From: Alcanivorax nanhaiticus
GTDB lineage: Bacteria; Pseudomonadota; Gammaproteobacteria; Pseudomonadales; Alcanivoracaceae
NCBI RefSeq assembly: GCF_000756665.1
Contig: NZ_ARXV01000020.1
Coordinates: forward strand, 1-60,389
DNA length: 60,389 nt
Direction of reading: 5' to 3'
Shown: positions 1 through 8,608 of the stretch, piece by piece
Numbering within the stretch: the first letter of the stretch is position 1
Layout: each line of letters starts with the position of its first letter
Translations under genes and position numbers: made by a program
The notes under the pieces: model-generated
What the model was told of the DNA's origin: nothing
What the model saw: the letters and a program-made list of their open reading frames with translations, nothing else
Databases searched by the model: none

Positions 1-24
1 CACTGTTAACTGTTAACTGATTTT

Positions 25-534
25 ATGTCCCATCTCCACATTGATGATTTCAGCCATGACGTAGCCCGCATCCTGATGCAGGCCTACATGAGCTTTCCCC
101 GTCCCGGCGCGCTCTATGTAGAAGACATTATCGGCCCCACTGAAGTGGATGATGTAGGCCTGCACAGCAGCCGTCATATGGCCTGTCTTGGTGCCATGTT
201 ATGGCTGGCAGATGAAGGCTGGCTGCGTTACCAAGCCACCATTTTTCATGAAGGGCTGGAGCAGGCGGTACTGACCAACAAGGCATTTGTCCTGCTGACC
301 TCCCTGAGCGACCTGCGTTTAGACAATCCCGATCCGCAATTGCCCGCCACGGTACAACATGAAAAAGCGACCCTGGCGGAACAGTTCATGCAGGCCATCC
401 GCGCCCAGGACTCGGTCCGCACCACCGCTGTGGTGCGTTATCTGTTATCCCGGCAACCGGAACCGGTCTGTGCCGAGGAGTTTGCTGAACTGATCAAACC
501 CGATACGCCTGAGAGCGATGAGGAATGGTTGTAA
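25..534 (+). CDS. Conserved hypothetical protein, 169 aa
   Basis: I do not recognise a named domain. The protein is soluble and acidic, with no signal peptide or membrane segment. It reads as mostly helical: an N-terminal half with HIDDFSHDVARILMQAYMSF and a central segment with MACLGAMLWLADEGWLRY, which resembles a winged-helix-like arrangement. Similar short proteins of unknown function occur in Pseudomonas-type genomes as far as I recall. It stands alone, convergent with the methyltransferase gene downstream, with 38 bp between the two stop codons. There is no clear Shine-Dalgarno upstream of this ATG. The reading frame has normal codon use and no competing frame, so it is probably a real gene. 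Confidence 0.7.
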   Translation: MSHLHIDDFSHDVARILMQAYMSFPRPGALYVEDIIGPTEVDDVGLHSSRHMACLGAMLWLADEGWLRYQATIFHEGLEQAVLTNKAFVLLTSLSDLRLDNPDPQLPATVQHEKATLAEQFMQAIRAQDSVRTTAVVRYLLSRQPEPVCAEEFAELIKPDTPESDEEWL

Positions 535-572
535 ATTGAGCAGCGAGTAACGCATTACCAAACCCTATTCTC

Positions 573-1505
573 TCAGTTATCCAGTTCCTCAGGACGAGTG
601 TAGCGATAATGCACCGTCTTCAGTGCCGGCTCCCCTGCTTCGTCAAAACCCTCGGTCCCAGGCAGACGCGCCCCCCATTCCGCTCCGGGCAGGTTGTCTG
701 CAACACATTGCTCCAGCCACGCGTAATCCAGCCAAGGCGCGTTCACACACGCGAGGATTTCGGCCTCAGGTGCCAGCAATTTGTGCAGCTTGCGCAGCAC
801 CTTGGGATAATCCTTCTCCACCATGAAACTGCCCTTCTGGGCGCTTGGCGGATCAATCACAATGATGTCGTACCGGCCAAGACTGTGGAGTTTCTTCCAG
901 CTGCGGAAAATATTGTGGGGCAGGTAGTGCACTTTGGCGCCCTGGAAGCCATTCAGGGCATGGTTCTGCTTGCCAAGTGTGAGCGCCGCATCAGACAGAT
1001 CAATATTGACCACCGACTCAGCCCCTCCAGCCAGCGCGGCTACCGAAAAGCTGCAAGTGAAACTGAACAGGTTAAGCACCTTCTTGCCCGCTGCCCGCTC
1101 TTGAATCCAGCGACGCCCCTCTGCCATATCGGCAAAAAAACCCAGGTTCTGCCCACGCTGAAAGTCCAGTTTGTACCGCAGCCCCTCCTCCTTCGCGACT
1201 GGCTCAGCGGGCAACTCACCACAAACCAATTCGTTATCTGCCTTGCCGTCATAACGGTGCTGTACCACCAGGGTGTCGCACTCGAGGGACGCAAGGACGC
1301 TCTCAAGGCATTCCTTGAGCGCCACCAGGGTCTGCGTATCCTGCTCGCGAAAAATCGTCGCTACCAATATGGGCTGGAAGCGGTCAATGGTGAGCCATTC
1401 CAGCTCCGGCACGGTCTTGCCACGGCCATGAAAATAGCGAATTTTGGTGCTTTCAGAAGGAACCAGATACGGCGCCAACAGGTCAGATAATTGGGAAGCG
1501 GACAT
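573..1505 (-). CDS. Class I SAM-dependent methyltransferase, RlmI-like
   Basis: Predicted S-adenosylmethionine-dependent methyltransferase of the RlmI/YccW-like group (Methyltrans_SAM type), which typically modifies 23S rRNA cytosine. The 310-residue protein has a Rossmann core: the SAM-binding strand and loop KVLNLFSFTCSFSVAALAGG lies near residues 142-161, the acidic end of the second strand is VVNIDLS near 165-171, and the catalytic-type DPPS motif is at 218-221. The frame opens further upstream, but I chose the internal ATG at 1505 because the 20 residues before it (IPIYP and neighbours) are not domain-like and would run towards the htpX leader. The target base cannot be assigned from sequence alone. 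It diverges from htpX across about 110 bp. Confidence 0.8.
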   Translation of the reverse strand: MSASQLSDLLAPYLVPSESTKIRYFHGRGKTVPELEWLTIDRFQPILVATIFREQDTQTLVALKECLESVLASLECDTLVVQHRYDGKADNELVCGELPAEPVAKEEGLRYKLDFQRGQNLGFFADMAEGRRWIQERAAGKKVLNLFSFTCSFSVAALAGGAESVVNIDLSDAALTLGKQNHALNGFQGAKVHYLPHNIFRSWKKLHSLGRYDIIVIDPPSAQKGSFMVEKDYPKVLRKLHKLLAPEAEILACVNAPWLDYAWLEQCVADNLPGAEWGARLPGTEGFDEAGEPALKTVHYRYTRPEELDN

Positions 1506-1617
1506 AGGGTATATCGGGATCAGGATCGTCGAGGGGTGCAGAGTATCGCATACCTTGACTCCCAACGCGCCGCCCCCATTTATTCACTTCCAATATGAAA
1601 CATGGAGAAACACCACG

Positions 1618-2508
1618 ATGATGCGCATCGCGCTTTATCTTCTGACCAACCTGGCGGTGGTTGTGGTCGCCAGTATTACCCTCAGCCTGCTGGGGGTGAA
1701 CAGCTACTTTGCGGCATCCGGTAGCGGCCTGGATCTCACCAGCCTGCTGATCTTCAGTGCAGTATTCGGCTTTGCCGGATCACTGATCTCTCTGTTCATT
1801 TCCAAGCCCATGGCCAAGTGGTCTGCGCGGGTGAAGATCATTGATCAGCCCACCGACCAGCGAGAGCGCTGGTTGCTGGATACCGTGAAGGAGCTGTCTG
1901 ACAAGGCTGGCATCAAGATGCCGGAGGTAGGTATCTTCCCCGCTCAGCAATCCAACGCTTTTGCCACAGGCTGGAACCGCAATGATGCACTGGTAGCCGT
2001 TTCCCAGGGATTGCTGACCCGTTTTCGCCCTGAGGAAATTCGCGCCGTGCTGGCCCACGAAATTGGCCACGTGGCCAACGGCGATATGGTCACACTTAGC
2101 CTGATTCAAGGTGTGGTGAACACCTTTGTGATCTTTGCTGCGCGTGTGGTGGGCTACCTCGTGGACAGTTTCATGCGCCGCAGTGACGGCTCTGGAGGGC
2201 TGGGCTTTGGTTATTACATCGTGGTGTTCATTGCCGAAATCGTGTTTGGCATTGCAGCCAGCGCCATCGTCATGTGGTTCTCGCGCTTTCGCGAATATCG
2301 CGCAGATGAAGCCGGCGCAGAACTGGCCGACCGCAACAGCATGATTGCCGCCCTGCAGCGCCTGAAGTCAGAGTACGAAGTACCCAACCAGATGCCCGAC
2401 ACCCTGGTAGCCTTCGGTATCAACTCCGGCTTCAAACAAGGCCTGAAAGCCATGTTCTCCTCCCACCCGCCCCTGGATGACCGTATCCGCGCACTGCAGA
2501 AGCAGTGA
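1618..2508 (+). CDS. htpX: Protease HtpX, membrane zinc metalloprotease
   Basis: HtpX is an inner-membrane M48-family zinc metallopeptidase that takes part in quality control of membrane proteins, alongside FtsH. The 296-residue protein starts MMRIALYLLTNLAV, with two N-terminal membrane helices (about residues 5-25 and 36-58). The zinc motif HEIGH is at about residues 147-151 (AVLAHEIGHVANGDM), a further hydrophobic pair follows, and the third-ligand region is FREYRADEAGAEL. The longer open frame from 1444 is rejected because it overlaps the divergent methyltransferase; the ATG at 1618 has GGAG at 1604-1607 and matches the family N-terminus. In enterobacteria the gene answers to envelope stress through Cpx; no such site was identified here. 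Confidence 0.97.
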   Translation: MMRIALYLLTNLAVVVVASITLSLLGVNSYFAASGSGLDLTSLLIFSAVFGFAGSLISLFISKPMAKWSARVKIIDQPTDQRERWLLDTVKELSDKAGIKMPEVGIFPAQQSNAFATGWNRNDALVAVSQGLLTRFRPEEIRAVLAHEIGHVANGDMVTLSLIQGVVNTFVIFAARVVGYLVDSFMRRSDGSGGLGFGYYIVVFIAEIVFGIAASAIVMWFSRFREYRADEAGAELADRNSMIAALQRLKSEYEVPNQMPDTLVAFGINSGFKQGLKAMFSSHPPLDDRIRALQKQ

Positions 2509-2547
2509 ACAGCGACGCGACCCAGGCGTGCTGTTTACCCAAACAAT

Positions 2548-2578
2548 GAGGCCGCGCCCATAGTCTGGACGCGGCCTC
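2548..2578. terminator. Hairpin between converging genes
   Basis: A perfect 9-bp inverted repeat, GAGGCCGCG at 2548-2556 and CGCGGCCTC at 2570-2578, with a 13-base loop. It lies between the convergent htpX and NAD-kinase-like genes. No strong T-run follows on either strand, so it may act as a weak bidirectional terminator or mRNA 3' stabiliser. Confidence 0.55.
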
Positions 2579-2625
2579 TAACGTTTAAACCCAGTCCAGC
2601 CAAGACCGCGCCGCTGTTCACTATT

Positions 2626-2644
2626 CACTGTTAACGGTTCACTG
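2626..2644. repeat. Short repeat spanning a stop codon
   Basis: CACTGTTAACGGTTCACTG here matches the window start (1-19, CACTGTTAACTGTTAACTG) at 17 of 19 positions. On the minus strand it carries the last codons and the TAA stop of the NAD-kinase-like gene. The surrounding bases continue with TTCACT units. See the finding on stop-associated repeats. Confidence 0.5.
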
Positions 2645-3773
2645 CTCCATCCGTCGCTACCCGATAAAGAATCTGATCCTCATACCCCGTGGTCACCGGC
2701 CAGAGCCCACACAGCTCCCGGTCCAGTTCCGCATCACCGCTATCCACCAGTAATGGTCGCCCATCCAGAGTATTAAGCTTGGTTCGGGTTGCCAGGATCT
2801 GGATATTTTCCTTGCCCAGACGGCGGATCAGCGACGGACTGAATTGCTGGTTACCACGACCAAATAAATGTCCTTGGCCACCAATCACCGTAATGACGGC
2901 TTTGGCGGGCTGGTCACCGATCAAGGCCAGCAGCGCCTCGGCCCCAAGGTCAGACGCTACCAACTCCCCGTTGTACACCGCATCGACGCCAAGCAAAGTG
3001 TTATCGAGTCCCAGCTGCTCCATCACCACCGCCACGGTGGAGCCAGATCCCATCAGATACCAGGTGTCCGCTTCCATGCTGTCCGCTATCCAGGCGGCCA
3101 CCTCTGTCACCACCAAATCCTCAACTTCACGCCCCCCGCATTTCACCTGCTGCAGGTAACGGGCCTCTGCAGGCACCTGGAGCTCACCGTAGTGTCGAGC
3201 TTTCACTACCCCCTGTCGGAACGCTTCTTCATCAATATCCCGGACGTCTGCTTGCTGGAGAGCAACCAGACTCCCCTCTGCCAGTTCCCGCAACAGGCTG
3301 GCAGCCGCTTCGGGGTTCACTGCATACACCGCCGAATGCATCTTGCACCCTGCCGGCACACCAAGTACGGGCAATGACTGGCCCACCGCATCCACCAGAT
3401 CACGGGCGGTTCCATCTCCTCCCGCGAACAACAACAGCTCTGCACCGGCCGCTTTCAAGTCTTTCGCCGCCTGTCGGGTATCGGACGAACCACTGGGCAT
3501 AGAGGATTCGCCAACCACGTCAAAGGCCAGACCTGCATCCCGGCAGCTCTGCTCACCCATCAAACCACCCCAGGTGAGCAAAGTGACATTGGACAGACCC
3601 GCCAGCGAAGAAAGAGCGCGGGACATCCGCTCTGGCGCCTGCTGGGTTGCACCACGGCGCAGGGCCTCATCGCGGGTCGCCTCACCATCACTTCCCTTGA
3701 GTGCCACGCTGCCACCGATGCCCGCATAGGGATTCACCAGTACGCCAATAACAAGGGGTTGCCGTTCTTTCAT
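2631..3773 (-). CDS. ATP-NAD kinase family protein (AcoX/COG3199-like)
   Basis: Predicted small-molecule kinase of the ATP-NAD/AcoX kinase group, related to the diacylglycerol/NAD kinase fold. The N-terminus has the phosphate-binding NPYAGIGG motif and the nucleotide motif GGDGTARDLVDAVG follows, equivalent to the GGDGT of NAD kinase. A later GSGSTVAVVMEQLG segment is typical of this subgroup. Length is about 380 residues from the ATG at 3773; a start at 3818 is open but adds residues that do not look conserved (MIVSNAIFVSGYDPF). Family members are proposed to phosphorylate NAD or a related substrate, but the true substrate is unknown. It is transcribed alone, converging on htpX. Confidence 0.85.
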   Translation of the reverse strand: MKERQPLVIGVLVNPYAGIGGSVALKGSDGEATRDEALRRGATQQAPERMSRALSSLAGLSNVTLLTWGGLMGEQSCRDAGLAFDVVGESSMPSGSSDTRQAAKDLKAAGAELLLFAGGDGTARDLVDAVGQSLPVLGVPAGCKMHSAVYAVNPEAAASLLRELAEGSLVALQQADVRDIDEEAFRQGVVKARHYGELQVPAEARYLQQVKCGGREVEDLVVTEVAAWIADSMEADTWYLMGSGSTVAVVMEQLGLDNTLLGVDAVYNGELVASDLGAEALLALIGDQPAKAVITVIGGQGHLFGRGNQQFSPSLIRRLGKENIQILATRTKLNTLDGRPLLVDSGDAELDRELCGLWPVTTGYEDQILYRVATDGAVNR

Positions 3774-3865
3774 AAAAGGGTCATATCCGGAAACAAAAAT
3801 GGCGTTGCTGACGATCACTCGTCAGGCAACCATGAGTATTGTGAACCACGCAAAGGGCAACAGCC

Positions 3866-4060
3866 ATGAATGTGAACAGCCATCAAGCCAAGACCCAGTT
3901 CAACGGTGCCGCCGTGATTGACGAAACAGGCCGGGAAATCCCGATTACCGAGGCAATGATCCAGGAAGCGTGTGAAAACCTGGCCCAAAGCTGGGATTTC
4001 CCCCTGCCCTCTGCACGTCGCCTCAACCCGGCGCAAACAGGGCGTCAAGAATCGGCCTGA
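3866..4060 (+). CDS. Small PA1571-family-like protein, 64 aa
   Basis: A 64-residue soluble protein with the segment GAAVIDETGREIPITEAMIQ, which I recognise as the signature of a small Pseudomonas family annotated from PA1571. The function of that family is unknown. A helix follows (EACENLAQSWDF) and a basic, proline-containing tail. The ATG at 3866 is preceded by AAAGGG about ten bases upstream. Its last 38 bases overlap the 3' end of the convergent pdxB gene, so antisense effects between the two messages are possible. It sits between divergent and convergent neighbours and is not in an operon. Family recall is from memory and should be treated as probable. Confidence 0.75.
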   Translation: MNVNSHQAKTQFNGAAVIDETGREIPITEAMIQEACENLAQSWDFPLPSARRLNPAQTGRQESA

Positions 4061-5138
4061 AAGGCACCGCTGCACTCCCCTGCCAGAGCCAACGATGCAT
4101 TTCCTGCCGCAGAGGGTAGCGCTTTCTCAGTTGATCAAATGCGGCAGCAGAATTTTCCTCGTTCAAGCTCTCCTGCAAGCGCGAATAATCATCGGGTAGC
4201 CGATAGGCCGTTTGCAGCAGGGACAATAAGTCTCTCTCATCCTGCACGTCCTGAGCCAGCACACCTAGCGCGGTAGCCTTCTGTCCTTCAGGTGCAACTA
4301 TCCCGCGCCATTTGCAGAAAGCGTCATACACCATCCGCGTACCGTTCTCCTTTCCTTGCACGCTATAGCCGGCAATGTGTGGACTCCCCCACATCACCCG
4401 ATCCAGCAAATCGCCAGGTACGTGTGGCTCTTCTTCCCAGACATCCAGCACAGAAGCAGGCCCCTTGCCCTCCCGTAGCAAGGACTCCAGCGCCCGGTTA
4501 TCGACAACCGGCCCCCGGCAGGTATTGATCAAAATGCGATTCGCGCCCATTGCCGCAAGGCGCTCGTGATGCAAGAGATGTCGGGTAGCTGCAGGGCCGG
4601 TATCGGTGAGCGGCACATGCAACGTGAGCACATCGCAATCCAGCAGTGCATCAATGGATTCCAATCGATAGCCAACGTCTACGCCCTGCTCGGCCAGAGG
4701 CGGATCACAAGCCCGTACCGTCATCCCCAGCGCCTGCATCCATTGAGCAACACGCCTTCCAACATTCCCCATGCCCACCACACCGATGGACAATGATGAA
4801 GCAGCCCGGCCCTGTTTCTGGCAAACCAGCAACAATGCCTGCAAGACATATTCTGCCACCGCCCGCGCATTACAGCCCGGAGCATGGGCGAACGCCCTTT
4901 GTGTTTCCTGCAACCACTGTTGGTCTACATGATCTGTGCCGATGGTGGCCGAGCCGACAAACCTGACAGGGCTATCTGCCAGAAGTTCTGCGTTCACCCG
5001 GGTAACCGAACGGACCAGCAAAACATCCGCATCAGCCACGGTGGACGGATTCATCTGCCTTCCATCCACCGGGACAACCTGGCCATGCGCGGCAAACAGC
5101 TCCAGGCCCGGCATATTGGCATCGGCGACAATTTTCAT
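4023..5138 (-). CDS. pdxB: Erythronate-4-phosphate dehydrogenase
   Basis: PdxB oxidises 4-phospho-D-erythronate to 2-oxo-3-hydroxy-4-phosphobutanoate, the second step of the DXP-dependent pyridoxal phosphate route, in the cytoplasm. The 371-residue protein is a D-2-hydroxyacid dehydrogenase: N-terminal MKIVADANMPGLE, the NAD-binding GVVGMGNVGRRVA in the middle, the substrate arginine in NTCRGPVVDN, and the catalytic histidine in SPHIAGYSVQGK. A C-terminal PdxB dimerisation extension follows. The open frame reaches 5261, but the ATG at 5138 fits the family and has AGGGAA upstream. The gene follows the kinase-like gene by 17 bp and probably shares its message. Confidence 0.97.
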   Translation of the reverse strand: MKIVADANMPGLELFAAHGQVVPVDGRQMNPSTVADADVLLVRSVTRVNAELLADSPVRFVGSATIGTDHVDQQWLQETQRAFAHAPGCNARAVAEYVLQALLLVCQKQGRAASSLSIGVVGMGNVGRRVAQWMQALGMTVRACDPPLAEQGVDVGYRLESIDALLDCDVLTLHVPLTDTGPAATRHLLHHERLAAMGANRILINTCRGPVVDNRALESLLREGKGPASVLDVWEEEPHVPGDLLDRVMWGSPHIAGYSVQGKENGTRMVYDAFCKWRGIVAPEGQKATALGVLAQDVQDERDLLSLLQTAYRLPDDYSRLQESLNEENSAAAFDQLRKRYPLRQEMHRWLWQGSAAVPFRPILDALFAPG

Positions 5139-5155
5139 TGCATAGGTTCCCTGAG

Positions 5156-6004
5156 TCAGCTGCGCAGCAATTTCGCTGCTACACGGGCAATGGACGCCGC
5201 ATAGCTGCTGCCAAACAAATTGAAGTGGTTGAGCAGGTGGTAGAGATCGTAAACCCACCATCTGCAGCGTAAATCTGCATCAGGCGTAGCCCCCATATAG
5301 GTAAGATAAAAGCTCTCGGGGGTGCTTCCGAACAGGGCCATCATGGCAAGGTCCACCTGTGGGTCGCCATAGTAGCAGGCTGGATCATAAAAAACGGGGG
5401 TATCGCCCGTTAGCGCGAAGTTGCCCGACCAGAGATCGCCATGCAACAAGGCGGAAGCCGGCCTGTCCGGCAGCCAGTCCGCCAGACGGGCAATCACTTT
5501 GTCGACATCCCTGCGAACAGCCGCAGGCAGCGCTATAGCTCGATCCAGTTGAGGCTGCAGGCGACACTCAGCAAAGAACCGCTGCCATGAATCATCGCTA
5601 TGGTTGCGCTGAATGCTGCCACCGATGTAATTGTCTGCAAACCGGCCATAGCCCTCGCCTGCGGGCTGATGGAGCCGGGCCAGCGCGAGAGCGACAGCTT
5701 GCCAGTCCTCGCTGCTCTGGGGTGCCCGCAGAGTCAGGTGCTCAAGAATGATCACACCGGCATGCTCGACCTGAACTGAAGACAGGACTCGAGGAACGCG
5801 CACATGGGCAGAGAGCGCCTCAAGCGCCGACACCTCACTCTGCAAGATCTCAGCATTTTCGTGAATTTTGAAGAATAAAAAGGCGCCGTTAACTACCATT
5901 TCGCCGGAAACAGCAGTATCCCCACCCCCCTTGAAGGTCGGCTCAAACGCTCCAGAGTGGCCCATTTTGTCCAGCGCAGTCCGCAGTAGAAGCTCGTATT
6001 TCAT
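5156..6004 (-). CDS. Fructosamine kinase family protein
   Basis: A 282-residue member of the fructosamine/ketosamine-3-kinase family (YniA-like), within the aminoglycoside-phosphotransferase fold. Such enzymes phosphorylate protein-bound or free ketoamines so that the sugar adduct decays; the bacterial substrates are poorly known. Visible features are the N-terminal Gly-rich loop FKGGGDTAVSG, a lysine in FLFFKIHENAE, the catalytic loop LLHGDLWSGNF, and the metal-binding DPACYYGDPQVDLAMM. It starts at the ATG at 6004 without an obvious Shine-Dalgarno and is immediately upstream of pdxB. Its promoter must lie in the 170-bp region shared with the divergent envelope-machine operon. Confidence 0.9.
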   Translation of the reverse strand: MKYELLLRTALDKMGHSGAFEPTFKGGGDTAVSGEMVVNGAFLFFKIHENAEILQSEVSALEALSAHVRVPRVLSSVQVEHAGVIILEHLTLRAPQSSEDWQAVALALARLHQPAGEGYGRFADNYIGGSIQRNHSDDSWQRFFAECRLQPQLDRAIALPAAVRRDVDKVIARLADWLPDRPASALLHGDLWSGNFALTGDTPVFYDPACYYGDPQVDLAMMALFGSTPESFYLTYMGATPDADLRCRWWVYDLYHLLNHFNLFGSSYAASIARVAAKLLRS

Positions 6005-6049
6005 GCAGTGCGACTCGTGACTTATGCGAATTATTGACGGTGCAGGCTT

Positions 6050-6077
6050 GTAAAATTGCCTTTAGGGTCAATTTTAC
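6050..6077. promoter_or_regulatory. Perfect 9-bp inverted repeat, possible operator
   Basis: GTAAAATTG at 6050-6058 and CAATTTTAC at 6069-6077 form a perfect dyad with a 10-base spacer. It lies in the 172-bp divergent region between the fructosamine-kinase-like gene (minus) and the nine-gene envelope operon (plus), 100 bp ahead of the first ATG. The spacing suits a dimeric regulator. There is no T-run pattern or position to support a terminator. Confidence 0.4.
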
Positions 6078-6176
6078 CGGCGCATTGGCCTTGATTTAAG
6101 CCGTTCTTCTGAATTACAACTAGTGCTACTGCCGGATGATCTGGCTCATAACAACAAAATAAGCGATCGCAAGCCC

Positions 6177-6695
6177 ATGAAAGCATTCTTTTCCCTGTGC
6201 AGCGCTCTGGTTTTGGCGCTGTACTCGCCGTTTAGTGTTGCCAGTGATGATGGACTTTCCGAACAAATCCGTCAGTTAAAAAACCAGGCCCTGAACCTGA
6301 ACAGGGACCTCACCCTGCTGGAACGGGAACTGCTCTACGCCACACCGCAAACCAGTATTTTTGTTTCGGTAGATGTAGGCACCCCGATTCGTCTGGTCGA
6401 CATCAACCTGACCATCGATGGCGAGCACGTCGGATACCATTTCTATACCGATCAAGAGTTTGAAGCCCTGACCAAAGGCGGCATTCAGCGCCTCTACACA
6501 GGCAATCTCACCAGCGGTCGCCATGAGCTTGAAGCCACCATCACCGGCTACGACCCTCAGGGCAAGGACTACCAGAAAACTACCAGCTATGCCTTCACCA
6601 AAGGGGCCGGTAAAAAGATGGTGGAAATGCAGGTAGTGGACGACCTCAACAACCAACAGCACAAATTTGAATTCCGTGAATGGAATCAGCAATGA
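6177..6695 (+). CDS. Secreted protein, first gene of the envelope-machine operon
   Basis: A 172-residue protein with a clear Sec signal peptide (MKAFFSLCSALVLALYSPFSVAS), so probably periplasmic. After the signal comes a short coiled-coil stretch (EQIRQLKNQALNLNRDLTLLERELL), then a beta-rich domain with TSIFVSVDVGTPIRLVDINL and GRHELEATITGYDPQGK, which looks like an immunoglobulin-like or carbohydrate-binding-like sandwich. I do not recognise a named family. The ATG at 6177 is chosen over 6123 because it places the signal peptide at the N-terminus. Its stop overlaps the next gene's start (ATGA), which ties it to the TPR, ExbB/ExbD and TonB-like genes downstream. The role is inferred only from that context. 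Confidence 0.85.
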   Translation: MKAFFSLCSALVLALYSPFSVASDDGLSEQIRQLKNQALNLNRDLTLLERELLYATPQTSIFVSVDVGTPIRLVDINLTIDGEHVGYHFYTDQEFEALTKGGIQRLYTGNLTSGRHELEATITGYDPQGKDYQKTTSYAFTKGAGKKMVEMQVVDDLNNQQHKFEFREWNQQ

Positions 6696-8608
6696 AGCAG
6701 CCCCCACTGAAAAAGTGGCTGCTTGCGGCTTGCATTGCCGGAACATGTGCAACGACACAGGCAGCCAATGTCGAGTTCTTTGACGACATTGATACCGGCC
6801 CTACTCCGCTGACACTTGAGCAGCACCGCTATCTTTCGTTTGGCGAAGTCATGTATGACTACTATCGCCACGCCACTTTTGACGCCATCAATCAGCTGCT
6901 GGTCAACCAGCAACTTGAGCTTTTTGACGAAGATACCGATTACGCCGAGCTGCTGCTGGGTGATCTGTATGTGACCTATGGTCTGCCAGACAGCGCAGAA
7001 ACCATTTTCAACCGGCTGCTCAAGAAAGACATTCTCAGCCACACCCGGGCCCAGACCTGGCTGCACAAGGCAGCCCTGCATTACCGGGAAGGCAATCTGA
7101 CCGAAGCCGCCATGATCCTTGACGGCAAAAAAGTCGACGGGCTCGAAGCTGCCGATGAGGCTCGCCGCAAACTGATGCTGGCCAACATTCTGATGGCAGA
7201 AGGAGACTTCAGCGGTGCGTTGGATTACCTCAATGGTGTGCCAATTGAAACCGACGAAGGCCGTTATGCCACTTACAATATGGGCGTCGCGCTGGTCCGC
7301 GGCGGTCACGAGAAACAAGGCCTCGCCCTCCTTAACTCGCTCCTGAATCAGTCCGCAGACAGTGACCAGGCGCTGGCGCTGCGCGATCGCGCCGCACTGG
7401 CAGCCGGTCTCACCCAGCTTCGCAGCGGCGCCCTGGAGGGGGCACAGGCAGCACTTAGGCAGGTGCGTAGCGATGGCCCCTTCTCAGAAGATGCCTTGCT
7501 GGCTCTGGGCCTCACCAATTACCGTGCTGGTGCCATCAAACGTGCCCTGCCACTCTGGCTGGAGGCCGTGAGCCGTAACAGTAGCCACCCCTCCGTACAG
7601 GAAGCCTTGATGCTGGCACCCCGAGCCTATGAAGAACTGGGGGGAATGCCCCAGGCACTTGCGGGCTACAAATATGCCGCCACTCAATATCGTGAGGCAC
7701 TCAAGGATCTTCAACGGGCCATTGAGAACATTCAGCGCTCAGGCTGGGCCGACAACCTGCTCCCCGAAGATATCAATGATGCTGGCTTTCTGCCCGCCAA
7801 CAGCGACGATATGGCGCAGGGCGGCGAACTTTCCTACCTGTACAAGCTGTTTTCCAGCAATGCTTTTGCCCAGCGTTTCGAACATTACCGGCAAATTCAC
7901 CAGATCAAACTAATGGTTGAGCACTGGGAGCGTTCGCTGCCCGCTTTGGTCGAGTCCTATCAGATTCAGCAACAGACCCTCGCCCGCAACCTGCCCAATG
8001 TTCGGCAAGCCATCAACCAGCATCAGAAAGAGCAGGAACAACTGATGATGGCCAGTGACAAGCTGGGCATGGAGATTCCCAACTTTGTGGATATGAGTAG
8101 CCCGGAAGACGTGGCAAACGCTGAGCAGGCGATTATGTGGCAAAAGGTGGACTCAATGGCCAAGCAGTTCGGCAGCTTGCCCGGCTCTACCCATAGCAAT
8201 GCCCTGCGCCTGCGCCGCATGCGAGGCTTGTTACTTTGGGATATTGCCCACCAGTCGGTAGAACAAAGAGAAAAACAGATTCAGGCTTCCAAAGAACTTG
8301 AAGAGGAAAGTCGCATTCTGGCAGAGCGTGTGGCAGCGGTGAGTCTGCAGATTCGCGATGCGACCTTGCGCACCAGAGATGACCTGGGCCAGCGTCTGGC
8401 GCAGCAACAAAGCCGGATCAATGAAATCAAGCGTATGTCAGAAGCCACCCTTGAAGCACTGGAACAAAGCATGCAAGACGACGCCCTCGCCCTGCTCCGC
8501 GCCAACCAGAAAAAACTGGCTGACCAGTTAGCAGAGGCTCATCTGGCGGTGGCGCGACTGCAAGACACTTCCGCTTCCGGGGATACTAAACAGAGGACAG
8601 GATCGTGA
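6692..8608 (+). CDS. Large secreted TPR-like protein, 638 aa
   Basis: Signal peptide MKQPPLKKWLLAACIAGTCA, then a long helical solenoid. Repeats of TPR character are visible, for example LLLGDLYVTYGLPDSAETIFNR-type helices near the start and AGAIKRALPLWLEAVSRN in the middle. The C-terminal third (about residues 450-630) is charged and heptad-like (EKQIQASKELEEESRILAER), which suggests coiled coil. There is no lipobox or membrane anchor, so it is probably periplasmic. It overlaps the preceding gene by ATGA and the following one by GTGA, so translation is likely coupled. Large TPR proteins are typical scaffolds in Agl/Glt-type machines; a direct family assignment was not possible by eye. Confidence 0.85.
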   Translation: MKQPPLKKWLLAACIAGTCATTQAANVEFFDDIDTGPTPLTLEQHRYLSFGEVMYDYYRHATFDAINQLLVNQQLELFDEDTDYAELLLGDLYVTYGLPDSAETIFNRLLKKDILSHTRAQTWLHKAALHYREGNLTEAAMILDGKKVDGLEAADEARRKLMLANILMAEGDFSGALDYLNGVPIETDEGRYATYNMGVALVRGGHEKQGLALLNSLLNQSADSDQALALRDRAALAAGLTQLRSGALEGAQAALRQVRSDGPFSEDALLALGLTNYRAGAIKRALPLWLEAVSRNSSHPSVQEALMLAPRAYEELGGMPQALAGYKYAATQYREALKDLQRAIENIQRSGWADNLLPEDINDAGFLPANSDDMAQGGELSYLYKLFSSNAFAQRFEHYRQIHQIKLMVEHWERSLPALVESYQIQQQTLARNLPNVRQAINQHQKEQEQLMMASDKLGMEIPNFVDMSSPEDVANAEQAIMWQKVDSMAKQFGSLPGSTHSNALRLRRMRGLLLWDIAHQSVEQREKQIQASKELEEESRILAERVAAVSLQIRDATLRTRDDLGQRLAQQQSRINEIKRMSEATLEALEQSMQDDALALLRANQKKLADQLAEAHLAVARLQDTSASGDTKQRTGS

